Source: VHCN01 sp964589935 (GTDB lineage Bacteria > Verrucomicrobiota > Verrucomicrobiia > Limisphaerales > VHCN01). Taken from it: 64,000 nucleotides of DNA. The notes beneath the pieces are model-generated. The model saw nothing but the letters and a program-made list of their open reading frames with translations. It was not told the DNA's origin and made no database searches. This document shows, piece after piece, positions 36,064 through 44,661 of the stretch. Position 1 is the stretch's first letter; each line of letters starts with the position of its first letter. Where the stretch lies: positions 62,001 through 126,000 of the forward strand of contig CAZPVD010000009.1 in the NCBI GenBank assembly GCA_964589935.1, read 5' to 3'. The position numbers and the translations under genes are program-made.

Positions 36064-38070
36064 ATGAACCTCATCAGCAAATCGTGCCCCTCTCTGTCCG
36101 CAACCGCACAACGGAACGGCGGCCTCGCGCTCCTCATCGCAACAGCCATCACGGGACTAACTCATTTTGCGGAGGCACACGTCATCGGCGACGCCGCACA
36201 TGATGGCCGCGAAGCATCTTATGACTTCAACGTGCGCCCGCCGACGCGGGTTCTTCTGCGCGCTCCCGCCGATGGTTCGGTGATTCTTGCCCGAAGCAAC
36301 GATTCCGATGATGACGGGCGTTCCGCAGGCGCGTGTGGCGCTCCTGCGATCAAGGCCGATGTGATGGCAAAGGCGTTTGCCGCATTCGCGCCGCGCGTGA
36401 AGACGCACTACGACGAAAGGTATCTCTTTGTCGAATCCGACGGCTTGCCCACGCACAACATGATGGTGGGCATCCGCAACTGGCAGCAGCAGGTGCCGCT
36501 GCCGCAGGCGTATCGCGGTGGGAACGCCTTTCGCCTTCCGCTTGAGCCGGTGCTCGCGGCGAACCCCGTGTTGGCGCGGAACAACCTTTTCCGCGGCGCG
36601 ATTGCGCTGGCCGTGAACGGTGTGCCGATTTTCAACGCGCTCAATAATCGTGGCGAGGATTCGTTCAAGATCGGCGAACTCGACCAGTGGGGCGGCCACT
36701 GCGGGCGCGCGGACGATTATCATTATCACGCTGCGCCGCTCCACTTGCAGGAAGCGGCCGGCGCAGGGCGGCCCATCGCGTTTGCGCTCGACGGTTTTCC
36801 GATTTACGGGCTGACCGAGCCGGACGGCGCGCCGGTCGCGAAACTCGACGAACTCAACGGCCACTTCGATAAAATCGGAAACTATCACTACCACGGCACG
36901 AAGGAATATCCCTATATCAACGGCGGCCTGCGCGGCGAAGTCACCGTGCGCGACGGTCAGGTGGACCCGCAGCCGCATGCACAGCCGGTTCGCGCGGCGG
37001 GCCAACCGTTGCGCGGCGCGGTCATCACAGATTTTTCCTCACCGTCACCGGACCGGCATCGCCTCATCTACGCGCTGAACGGGCGGACGCACACGATTGA
37101 TTACGCTGTGGCGGACGGAGCAGTTTCGTTCGCATTCGACGGCGGCGCGGGCCAGACGTTTGCGCAAAACACAGAGCAGCGAAGCACGGAGCGGCCGCTC
37201 GACCCGTTGTATGTCCGGCCGCAATTTGCCGCGGCAACGGCGGGCACGAATCAGGTTTCCATCACCGTCGAGGGGGAGTTTCGCGTGATTCGAGCGAACG
37301 GTTTGCCCGATCACGTGACGGGCCAGTTCCCCGGACGCAACAACCCGAACCGCATTTCGGCGCAGAGCTACGACTTCCGTGTGCCACTCAAGCCGCAAGT
37401 CGCTGCGAAAACGACCGCGCTCGGAATGTATCCGTTCGGCGTGGCGGTCAACGGCGTGGTGTTCGACCCCGGCGCGGCGGAGTGGTGGCGCGGCGACCGC
37501 GACTGGCAATACGAGCCGCTCTTTCTCGAAGGCAGACTCGGCGCGGACCAGAGCAACGCGCACGTCCAGCCGACCGGTGCGTATCACTATCATGCCATCC
37601 CGACGGCGTTGCTTGACAGGCTCACCGGCGGCAGGCCCATGCCCGCGCTCCTCGGCTGGGCGGCGGACGGCTTTCCGATTTACTGCCCGTGGGATTACAG
37701 CGACGCGAAGAGCACGAACAGCGTGCTGAAGAAAATGAAATCATCCTACCGCGTGAAACAGGGCGTGCGATCCGGCGGCCCCGGCGGAAAATACGACGGC
37801 ACGTTCCTCGCCGATTTTCAATACGTCGCCGGCTCGGGCGATCTCGACGAATGCAACGGCCGTTTCGGCATCACACGCGAATTTCCCGAAGGCACGTATC
37901 ATTACATTCTGACCGAGGACTGGCCGTTCATCCCGCGGTTGTTTCGGGGCACGCCGAGTTCGAGCTTCTTCCGCCACGGTCCGCCGGGCGGACAGCGTTT
38001 CGGCGGGCCGGGTGGACCCAAAGGCCCGCCGTCGAAGGGGTTTCCACCGCCGCGTCCGTTCAATCCGTGA
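36064..38070 (+). CDS. Exported protein with tandem YHYH domains
   Basis: A 668-residue exported protein with a signal peptide or anchor at about 20-38. It carries three YHYH motifs (residues 219-222, 274-277 and 507-510), in ADDYHYHAAPLHLQ, GNYHYHGTKEYP and GAYHYHAIPTALLDRL. The two halves repeat the domain: FALDGFPIYGLTEPDG near 240 and LGWAADGFPIYCPWDYSD near 535. The C-terminus (about 630-668) is a Gly/Pro/Phe/Arg/Lys-rich tail. The protein is larger than most single-domain YHYH proteins. The function is unknown; the His-rich motifs suggest metal binding, by inference. Confidence 0.83.
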   Translation: MNLISKSCPSLSATAQRNGGLALLIATAITGLTHFAEAHVIGDAAHDGREASYDFNVRPPTRVLLRAPADGSVILARSNDSDDDGRSAGACGAPAIKADVMAKAFAAFAPRVKTHYDERYLFVESDGLPTHNMMVGIRNWQQQVPLPQAYRGGNAFRLPLEPVLAANPVLARNNLFRGAIALAVNGVPIFNALNNRGEDSFKIGELDQWGGHCGRADDYHYHAAPLHLQEAAGAGRPIAFALDGFPIYGLTEPDGAPVAKLDELNGHFDKIGNYHYHGTKEYPYINGGLRGEVTVRDGQVDPQPHAQPVRAAGQPLRGAVITDFSSPSPDRHRLIYALNGRTHTIDYAVADGAVSFAFDGGAGQTFAQNTEQRSTERPLDPLYVRPQFAAATAGTNQVSITVEGEFRVIRANGLPDHVTGQFPGRNNPNRISAQSYDFRVPLKPQVAAKTTALGMYPFGVAVNGVVFDPGAAEWWRGDRDWQYEPLFLEGRLGADQSNAHVQPTGAYHYHAIPTALLDRLTGGRPMPALLGWAADGFPIYCPWDYSDAKSTNSVLKKMKSSYRVKQGVRSGGPGGKYDGTFLADFQYVAGSGDLDECNGRFGITREFPEGTYHYILTEDWPFIPRLFRGTPSSSFFRHGPPGGQRFGGPGGPKGPPSKGFPPPRPFNP

Positions 38071-38200
38071 GGTCGCGGCTCGTCTGACTTCGGCGAAACA
38101 AATCGAACCTTGCCCGTTCACCAGGAGCGGGAGTAAATGTGCCGCGACGCGCGTAGAGCCGCGCACTGTGGAAAGGCGTTCACGCGGGATATGATGGGTT

Positions 38201-39832
38201 ATGGACGACGTGACTCTTCCGAGAGATCCGAATCAGCCGCAGGCCGCGCCTGCGGTTCCCGTTGCGGGCGCGACTCCCGATAGTGCTGGCGGCGAGGGGA
38301 GGTCCGGCACGTTTGGGCGCGACCTTTCCGGCGCGACGCTTGGAGATTACCGGCTCGTGCGGAAAATTGCCGAGGGTGGGATGGGCGAAGTTTATGAGGC
38401 CATTCAACTCAACCTCGACCGGCGGGTCGCGTTGAAGCTCGTCACCGACCGCTTTGCGTCGCAGTCGCAGTTTCTCGTCCGCTTCGAGCGCGAGGCCAAG
38501 GCCGCGGCGGCGCTGAACCATCCGAACATCGTCCAGGTTTATGACTTCGGGAAGGCGGAGGGACTGTTCTACCTCGTGATGGAATTCGTGGACGGCGTGG
38601 ATTTGGCCGAATACGTGAAGGGCCGCGGAAAACTTTCCGTCACCGAGGCGCTGGGGTTTATCGAGCAGGCGGCCCGTGGCCTGAACGCAGCCGCCGCGCA
38701 GGCGATCATCCATCGCGACGTCAAGCCCGCGAATCTCCTGCTCACCAACGACGGCATCGTCAAGGTGTCCGACCTTGGTCTTGCGAAAAAGCTCACCGAC
38801 GAGTCCGAAGTGACGATGACGAGTGCCTGTCTGGGTTCGCCGCACTTCCTTGCGCCCGAGCAGGCCGCCGACGCGCGCCGCGTGGATCATCGCGCCGACA
38901 TTTATTCGCTGGGCATCACGCTGTTGTTTCTGCTCACGGGCAAACATCCGTTCGACGGCGGTTCGGCCCTCACTGTGCTGCTCGCGCACGCGCAGAAGCC
39001 GCTGCCGACGGGCGCGGAACTCGGCGTGGCTTTGCCGGACGCGGTCGAATCGCTGATCCGCCGAATGTCGGCGAAAAATCCAGAAGATCGCTATCAGGAT
39101 TACGCCTCGCTGTTCGCCGACGTGGCGCGCGTGAAAGCGGGCTTTGAGCCTGCCGAGAAGTTCGCGGCGACACCCGCTGCAAATCAGCGCCGCCACAAGT
39201 TGAAAGTGGCGCTTGCTTCGGTCGCAGGTGTCGCCGTCGCGGGAGCGTTGATTTCGATGTTCTGGCCGAAACCGCCGCTGCCGGCAAACCAGCCACAGCA
39301 ATCCGCGCCGGTTGATCGTCGATTTGATGGAGGGCAGCCATTCGGGAGGCGTCCGGGCCCGGATCAATTCGATGACCCACCCGGTTTTCAGGGCGGCAAG
39401 GAAGGGCCACCGGGACGCAGGCCGATGCGCCTGCCGTTTCCGCCGCCGCCGCAGAAGGAATTCAACCCGCTTCCCGACGGGCCGATTCCGGCCATGATTG
39501 CGATGGCCGACCGATACGCCGCGACGAACGCGCAGGAGTGCGTCAAAATCATTGACCGCTACTTTCAAATCCAGCACAAGGCCGCGGGCACACAGTGGGA
39601 GGAGGAGATTGACAGGAAGCTGTCGCTCGCGATCGAAGCGCACAAAAAAGCGACGCAAGAGATCATCAACAACCTGCAAGCCCGCATGACGAGATTCCTG
39701 CGCGAAAACAAGCCGCAAGATGCCTTCGATGTCTGGCGGGAATTCCCGACACGTCTGCGGACACCTGAAGCCGACCAGCAGATCGGGCAAATCCTCCAGC
39801 GCGAGCTGCCTCCAGAGTTCCAGCCGAATTAG
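38201..39832 (+). CDS. Membrane-anchored Hanks-type Ser/Thr protein kinase
   Basis: A 543-residue kinase. The catalytic domain (about 48-310) has the glycine loop EGGMGEVYEA, Lys79 in VALKL, HRDVKPAN with catalytic Asp173, a DLG (not DFG) metal motif at 191-193, and APE at 218-220. All catalytic residues are present. A single membrane helix follows (about 336-354), then an extracytoplasmic Pro/Gly/Arg/Phe-rich linker (about 360-428) and a helical tail. The domain order resembles PknB-like kinases but without PASTA repeats. The substrate is unknown; an FHA-cyclase is encoded elsewhere in the window. Confidence 0.92.
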   Translation: MDDVTLPRDPNQPQAAPAVPVAGATPDSAGGEGRSGTFGRDLSGATLGDYRLVRKIAEGGMGEVYEAIQLNLDRRVALKLVTDRFASQSQFLVRFEREAKAAAALNHPNIVQVYDFGKAEGLFYLVMEFVDGVDLAEYVKGRGKLSVTEALGFIEQAARGLNAAAAQAIIHRDVKPANLLLTNDGIVKVSDLGLAKKLTDESEVTMTSACLGSPHFLAPEQAADARRVDHRADIYSLGITLLFLLTGKHPFDGGSALTVLLAHAQKPLPTGAELGVALPDAVESLIRRMSAKNPEDRYQDYASLFADVARVKAGFEPAEKFAATPAANQRRHKLKVALASVAGVAVAGALISMFWPKPPLPANQPQQSAPVDRRFDGGQPFGRRPGPDQFDDPPGFQGGKEGPPGRRPMRLPFPPPPQKEFNPLPDGPIPAMIAMADRYAATNAQECVKIIDRYFQIQHKAAGTQWEEEIDRKLSLAIEAHKKATQEIINNLQARMTRFLRENKPQDAFDVWREFPTRLRTPEADQQIGQILQRELPPEFQPN

Positions 39833-39864
39833 CGGATTGACCCACGGAGCGCCTGCCTGCTGGC

Positions 39865-40668
39865 TTACTTGAGTGACTTCGGCGGTTTTATGGATGGAGG
39901 CGGCTCCTTTGCTTTTGCCTGCGCGGCCGTCCATCGCGATTCCCAATCTGCCCACGATGAAGCCCACGCTTCACCAGCGAAATTTTTCCTCGCCGTCGGA
40001 AGGAGTTCTTCGAACGCCTTAAGTTCGTGCTGAGAAGTTTTCTTGTCGCCCCACTTCAGCGCGGATTCGAGGAGGTTCAGCCGGTTCTCAGGAAAATCCG
40101 GCGCGACTTCGACAGCCTTCGTCAAATACATGCGGGCCTTGCTTCTGCTGCCGACGCTCGCGGGCCAGCCGGGCGCGTCGCGATAGAGCAGGCCGAGGCA
40201 GCGATCCGGGCCGGCGTGATCAAAGGCGGCGTCGAGTTCGCGCGTGAGTTTGAACTGCCGCTCCATGTCATCCACGAGCGGCAGAGCGCCAAGCATCTTG
40301 GTGCGCGCGAGCTGGCCAAGATTCATTGCTAGATAATAGTGTCCGGCAGCGAGTTTCGGCTCACGGGTAAGGAGCGGACGGCACGCGCCGATGCCCTCGA
40401 CCGCGAGCGTGGCGCGCTGCGTGTCGTTGGCCGCGAATTCCGCCCGGTCGAAGCACGCTCGTCCAAACTGCCACGCAGCCTCGGCGTTGTTCGTGTCCGC
40501 GAGAAAGCGCACGCGCGCCTGCTGGTAGCTTTTTTCGGCAAAGGCGATGAATTGAGCCGGGCCGGCGGGCGTCTGGGTTTGCGCCTGAATTGCAGCAACA
40601 CCCGCCGCGAGCATGGCCGCGGCCAGCACGCAAAACCGCCTCATTGGCGGGGAATTATGTGTTGCCAT
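39865..40668 (-). CDS. Exported TPR/TatT-like protein
   Basis: A protein of about 267 residues with a signal peptide (RRFCVLAAAMLAAGVAAIQA). The mature part consists of helical repeats (AAWQFGRACFDRAEFA, LAAGHYYLAMNLGQLARTKM, RSKARMYLTKAVEVAPDFPE), consistent with TPR-like repeats of the TatT component of TRAP transporters. No TRAP transporter genes lie nearby, so the partner is unknown. The C-terminus is Lys/Pro-rich. The ATG giving MATHNSPPMRRF was chosen; ATGs at 40680, 40695 or 40644 are possible. Confidence 0.7.
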   Translation of the reverse strand: MATHNSPPMRRFCVLAAAMLAAGVAAIQAQTQTPAGPAQFIAFAEKSYQQARVRFLADTNNAEAAWQFGRACFDRAEFAANDTQRATLAVEGIGACRPLLTREPKLAAGHYYLAMNLGQLARTKMLGALPLVDDMERQFKLTRELDAAFDHAGPDRCLGLLYRDAPGWPASVGSRSKARMYLTKAVEVAPDFPENRLNLLESALKWGDKKTSQHELKAFEELLPTARKNFAGEAWASSWADWESRWTAAQAKAKEPPPSIKPPKSLK

Positions 40669-40695
40669 GAGATTGTTCATCCCTATAGTGGCCAA

Positions 40696-40899
40696 GTGCG
40701 ATTGAATCGGTTACAAGTTTTGCTGGCAATCCTCGTGTTCGCCCTCGTGGCGGGGACGGGTTGCGGCGGCTTTAGCACAAGTCAGTCCGTGTCTCCGGCG
40801 ATGTTCTTTATACCGGGCCTGCGGATTCAAAACGTCCCCCGTCCACCCGCCCCGATCACACCCGTATCCGCCCCCGCAGGCGAACCGGTTCAGTCCTGA
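40696..40899 (+). CDS. Small putative lipoprotein
   Basis: A 67-residue protein with a GTG start: MRLNRLQVLLAILVFALVAG, then TGCGG, a lipobox-like cleavage site with Cys23. After the Cys comes a short polar segment (FSTSQSVSPAMFFIPGL) and a Pro-rich tail. It ends 14 bases before hpnH on the same strand, so it may be co-expressed with the hopanoid genes. I recall similar small lipoproteins next to hpnH-type genes in related genomes, but could not check. The start overlaps the divergent promoter region of the TatT-like gene. Confidence 0.55.
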   Translation: MRLNRLQVLLAILVFALVAGTGCGGFSTSQSVSPAMFFIPGLRIQNVPRPPAPITPVSAPAGEPVQS

Positions 40900-40913
40900 T
40901 TCAACTTTCAACT

Positions 40914-42341
40914 ATGCGCTTCCCCCTTGCGCTGACGGTCAAAATCGCCCGTCACATCATCAAACACAAACTTCGCAAGACGCCGAAGTTTGCCATGGTT
41001 TTGCAGCTCGAACCGTTGCACACGTGCAACCTAACCTGCACCGGCTGCGGACGCATCCGCGAATACTCCACTTCGCTCAAGGACATGGTGCCGTTGGAGC
41101 AGTGCCTCGCCGCCGCGCAGGATTGCGATGCGCCGATGGTCTCGATTTGCGGCGGTGAGCCGCTGATTTATCCGAAGATTGAGGAGCTGGTCGCCGGGCT
41201 GCGCGAGCAGGGCCGCATTATTTACATCTGCACGAACGCAATGTTCATGCGGAAGAAGATGCGCGACTACATGGCCGCCGTCTTCACGCCGGAGATGGAA
41301 GCGAAGCTCCAGCAGCTCGTCGCCGAGAAGCTCGTCACCGAGAAAGAAGCCGAGGCCATCCGCAACGCCGATGCCGCCGCGAAGGCGAAAGTCGTCATCA
41401 AGCCCAGCAAGTGGATGTATTGGAATGTCCATGTGGACGGCTTGGAATACACGCACGACCTCATCGTCGAGCGCGAGGGCGTCTTCAAGGAATGCGTCGC
41501 CGCCATCAAGATGGCGAAGATTCTCGGTTACCAGACTGCGACGAACACGACCGTTTACAAGGAGACCGACGTGCAGGAGATCGAGGACATGTTCAAGTTC
41601 CTCTCCTCGCTCGACGTGGACGGCCACACGATTTCCCCCGGCTACGACTACGACGCCGCGAAGAAGGACATGGTCAAGCGCCTCGGTCGCGACCCGAAGG
41701 AATTCTTCCTCACGCGCGACATGACGCGCGCGAAGTTTAAGGACATCGAGAAGTGGGGCAAGGCATTCACCATCTTCGGCACGCCGGTTTATCAGGAGTT
41801 CCTCGCCGGCAAACGCGAGCTGACCTGCACCGCGTGGGCCATCCCGACTTACAACGTGAAGGGCTGGAAAGCGCCGTGCTATCTGATGACCGACGGCCAT
41901 TACCCGACCTACGCCGAGATGCTCGGCACCGTGAAGTGGGAGAAATACGGCGTGGTGGACGGCATCGCGCGCGACTCGCGCTGCGAGCATTGCATGGTCC
42001 ATTGCGGCTACGATCCCAGCGGGGCGTTGAGCACCAAGCCGCGCGACACGTGGATCAACATGAAATACAACTTTGGCGCGAAGCCGAAGCCGTATGCCGC
42101 CAGCGCCGACTTGGAGAAACGCGCGTTCAACGGCGTGACCATCGGCAAAGGCCACCTCGCCGAGGCCAAGGCTGCCATCAACCCCGCCGCCAGCGCGCGC
42201 GGTGCCTTTTCCCGCAAGGAAGAAGAACACGACCACGCTCCCGCCACAGGCGGCTCGTGCGGCTCTGGTGACACTTCCCAACGCGACGATTTGATCGCGA
42301 AAATTCGTGACGCGAAGAAGATTGAAGTGAAGGCCGAGTAG
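40914..42341 (+). CDS. hpnH: Adenosyl-hopene transferase HpnH (extended form)
   Basis: HpnH attaches an adenosyl radical from SAM to diploptene or a related hopene, the first step of extended hopanoid side chains. The radical SAM motif is C38-x3-C42-x2-C45 (LEPLHTCNLTCTGCGRIRE). The characteristic blocks CGGEPLIYPKIEELV, YICTNAM and NVHVDGLEYTHD are present, as is a C-terminal domain with further Cys residues (RCEHCMVHCGYDP). It is long (475 residues against about 330-380 usual): a helical Glu/Lys-rich insertion lies at about 116-168, and a Lys/Glu-rich tail follows about residue 400. No squalene-hopene cyclase is in the window. Confidence 0.9.
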   Translation: MRFPLALTVKIARHIIKHKLRKTPKFAMVLQLEPLHTCNLTCTGCGRIREYSTSLKDMVPLEQCLAAAQDCDAPMVSICGGEPLIYPKIEELVAGLREQGRIIYICTNAMFMRKKMRDYMAAVFTPEMEAKLQQLVAEKLVTEKEAEAIRNADAAAKAKVVIKPSKWMYWNVHVDGLEYTHDLIVEREGVFKECVAAIKMAKILGYQTATNTTVYKETDVQEIEDMFKFLSSLDVDGHTISPGYDYDAAKKDMVKRLGRDPKEFFLTRDMTRAKFKDIEKWGKAFTIFGTPVYQEFLAGKRELTCTAWAIPTYNVKGWKAPCYLMTDGHYPTYAEMLGTVKWEKYGVVDGIARDSRCEHCMVHCGYDPSGALSTKPRDTWINMKYNFGAKPKPYAASADLEKRAFNGVTIGKGHLAEAKAAINPAASARGAFSRKEEEHDHAPATGGSCGSGDTSQRDDLIAKIRDAKKIEVKAE

Positions 42342-42375
42342 TCAACCTTCACGACGCGGTTTCCCCAAACGAGCA

Positions 42376-43851
42376 ATGAGCAAAACACTGTTTCTTTCAC
42401 CGCCGTCCTTCGACGGATTCGATGGCGGCGCTGGCGCGCGCTATCAGGCCCGGCGCGAAGTCACGAGCTACTGGTATCCGACCTGGCTCGCGCAACCCGC
42501 CGCCCTCGTGCCCGGCAGCAAACTCCTCGATTGCCCGCCGCACCACATTGACATGCCGCAGTGCCTCGCCATCGCGAAGGACTTCGACCACGTCATCATC
42601 AACACCAGCACGCCGTCGCTGAAAAACGACTGCAAGGTCGCCGAGGCCATCAAGCAGCAGAAGCCCGCCACCAAGATCGGCTTCGTCGGCGCGCACACGA
42701 TGGTGCTGCCCGCCGAGACGCTCAAGGCCTCGTGGGCGATTGACTGGGTCGGCCGCAAGGAGTTCGACTTCACCTGCAAGGAGGTCGCCGAGGGCCGTGA
42801 CCTCGCGACCATTGCCGGCCTTTCCTACAAGGACGCCGACGGCAAGATCAAACACAACCCCGAGCGCGAGATGATCGCGAACATGGACACGCTTCCGTGG
42901 GTTGCCGACGTTTACAAGCGCGACCTACAGATCGAGAAGTATTTCATCGGCTACCTCCAGCATCCCTACGTGAGCATGTATACGGGGCGCGGCTGTCCGG
43001 CGCAGTGCAGCTTCTGCCTCTGGCCGCAGACCATCGGCGGGCACAAATATCGCGTCCGCTCCGCCGACAACGTCGCCGCCGAGATGGCCTACATGAAGAA
43101 AATCTTCCCGCAGGTGAAGGAATTCTTCTTCGATGACGACACCTTCACCGCGAACCTCCCGCGCGCCCGCGAGATCGCGAAGAAACTCGGTCCGCTCGGC
43201 GTGAACTGGAGCTGCAACAGCCGCGCCAACCTCGACTACGACACCATCAAGAGTTTCAAGGACAACGGCCTGCGCCTCTTTCTCGTCGGCTACGAGAGCG
43301 GCAACGACGAGACCCTCACGCGCATCAAGAAGGGCGTCACCACCGCCGAGATGCGCCGCTTCACCAAGGACTGCCACAAGGCCGGCGTCGTCATCCACGG
43401 CACCTTCATCCTCGGCCTGCCTGTTGAGACGCGCGAGACCATCGAGCAGACCATCCGCTTCGCGCAGGAGCTGGACGTCTTCTCCCTGCAGGTCAGCCTC
43501 GCCGCGCCGTATCCGGGCACGGAACTTTACGACCAGGCCAAGATGAATGGCTGGTTCACCAAGAAGGACAAGACCGACCTCGTCGAGGGCGACGGCTTCC
43601 AGCAGAGCACGCTCGAATATCCCGGCCTGAACAAGGACGAGATTTTCGCGTCACTCGAGGAGTTCTACCACCGCTACTACTTCAACAAGTTCGGCAGGCT
43701 CCTCATCCCGCGCGGCCCCTCGTGGCGCATCTTCAAGTCCATGCTCCAAGACAAGGATGTCTTCGTGCGCCGCTGCCGCGAAGGCTTTGAGTTCTTCAAG
43801 AGCCTGCGCCAGCGCAACGACGACCTCGCCGCGCAAAAAGCCGCCGCGTAA
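42376..43851 (+). CDS. hpnJ: Hopanoid biosynthesis radical SAM protein HpnJ
   Basis: HpnJ acts in making the cyclitol ether head group of composite hopanoids. The N-terminal part (about 1-195) resembles a B12-binding domain (HVIINTSTPSLKNDCKVAEA, KIGFVGAHTMVLPAET). The radical SAM part has C-x3-C-x2-C in YTGRGCPAQCSFCLWPQ, then the conserved FFFDDDTFTANLPRA and RIKKGVTTAEM. The length of 491 residues is normal. It lies 34 bases after hpnH, so a two-gene unit is likely. Confidence 0.9.
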   Translation: MSKTLFLSPPSFDGFDGGAGARYQARREVTSYWYPTWLAQPAALVPGSKLLDCPPHHIDMPQCLAIAKDFDHVIINTSTPSLKNDCKVAEAIKQQKPATKIGFVGAHTMVLPAETLKASWAIDWVGRKEFDFTCKEVAEGRDLATIAGLSYKDADGKIKHNPEREMIANMDTLPWVADVYKRDLQIEKYFIGYLQHPYVSMYTGRGCPAQCSFCLWPQTIGGHKYRVRSADNVAAEMAYMKKIFPQVKEFFFDDDTFTANLPRAREIAKKLGPLGVNWSCNSRANLDYDTIKSFKDNGLRLFLVGYESGNDETLTRIKKGVTTAEMRRFTKDCHKAGVVIHGTFILGLPVETRETIEQTIRFAQELDVFSLQVSLAAPYPGTELYDQAKMNGWFTKKDKTDLVEGDGFQQSTLEYPGLNKDEIFASLEEFYHRYYFNKFGRLLIPRGPSWRIFKSMLQDKDVFVRRCREGFEFFKSLRQRNDDLAAQKAAA

Positions 43852-43852
43852 T

Positions 43853-44575
43853 TCACCACACGCCGAGTTCAGTCAACTGGCGCGTCGCGGTGCCGGTCCA
43901 GTCGCGGTTCGCCGCAGGGCTGGCCGGGCTTGGATGTAAAATCCTCCCGAAGCGGACATCCGCGCCGTTCAGCGCGAGCCGCGCGCGTTTCTCGGCAAAA
44001 TCCCCCACGCCAATCAGCCATTGCGGTTTCAGCGCGGCGACGACGGCGCGCAGGTGTTCATCGCAGGCAGCGAAGAGGCGCGTGGATTCATTGGAGGCGA
44101 ATTTGTCCGGCGTGAGGTTGCGCCCGCCTTCATCCGTGAAGGCAAGCGGGCAGAAGTTAGCAACGTAGTGTCCGGCGAAGAATTTCTCCGGCGAGCCGAA
44201 GCGCTGCGCGAACAGTCCCCACAGGCGGCGCCCGCTGACCTCCGAGCGCGTGCAGGAGAAGCCCTCGACGGGGCGCTTGGGATGCGTGTGTTTTGGTGAT
44301 GCGACGAGCGTGTAAATGCCCATCCAGTCGCGCACAGCGGCGACCTCGCCGAAGGGCACGCCGGTCTGCGCCATGCCGAACGGGCCGGGATTCATGCCGA
44401 GAAAGACGACGCGTTTGCGCGTGCCGCCAAACTTGCGCAGATACTGCTCGTGCGCGGCCCACGCGTAGTCGAGCGGGTTGTAGATGCACGCGACGGGCAG
44501 CGCGAACTTCAGTTCGTTCACCGTCTTGGACAGGTGCTTCGCGGCGCGCAGCAGCGCTTCGGTCGGGTCGCTCAT
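43853..44575 (-). CDS. SMUG1-type uracil-DNA glycosylase
   Basis: A 240-residue enzyme of the SMUG (family 3) uracil-DNA glycosylases. Motif A is FLGMNPGPFGMAQTGVPFGE, nearly identical to the vertebrate SMUG1 active-site loop, with the catalytic Asn. Motif B is HPSPASPAANRDW, which inserts into the helix during base flipping. The enzyme removes uracil and 5-hydroxymethyluracil. The start giving MSDPTEALL was chosen; the open frame continues 12 codons but overlaps the intergenic region without a signal. The gene lies between hpnJ and the glycosidase, on the other strand. Confidence 0.93.
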   Translation of the reverse strand: MSDPTEALLRAAKHLSKTVNELKFALPVACIYNPLDYAWAAHEQYLRKFGGTRKRVVFLGMNPGPFGMAQTGVPFGEVAAVRDWMGIYTLVASPKHTHPKRPVEGFSCTRSEVSGRRLWGLFAQRFGSPEKFFAGHYVANFCPLAFTDEGGRNLTPDKFASNESTRLFAACDEHLRAVVAALKPQWLIGVGDFAEKRARLALNGADVRFGRILHPSPASPAANRDWTGTATRQLTELGVW

Positions 44576-44661
44576 TCGCGAAAGCGTAGCGGCGTGGAAG
44601 GCTGGCGTCACGCCTCACGCTGTTTCTTTCATCGCGCCGGTTTTGTGCTTAGGATGCGCGC

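Noticed and set aside
38180..39967. 595-residue open frame opposite the Ser/Thr kinase
   Set aside because: The plus strand encodes an intact kinase with all catalytic motifs. The opposite frame is Arg/Leu/His-rich without recognisable features.
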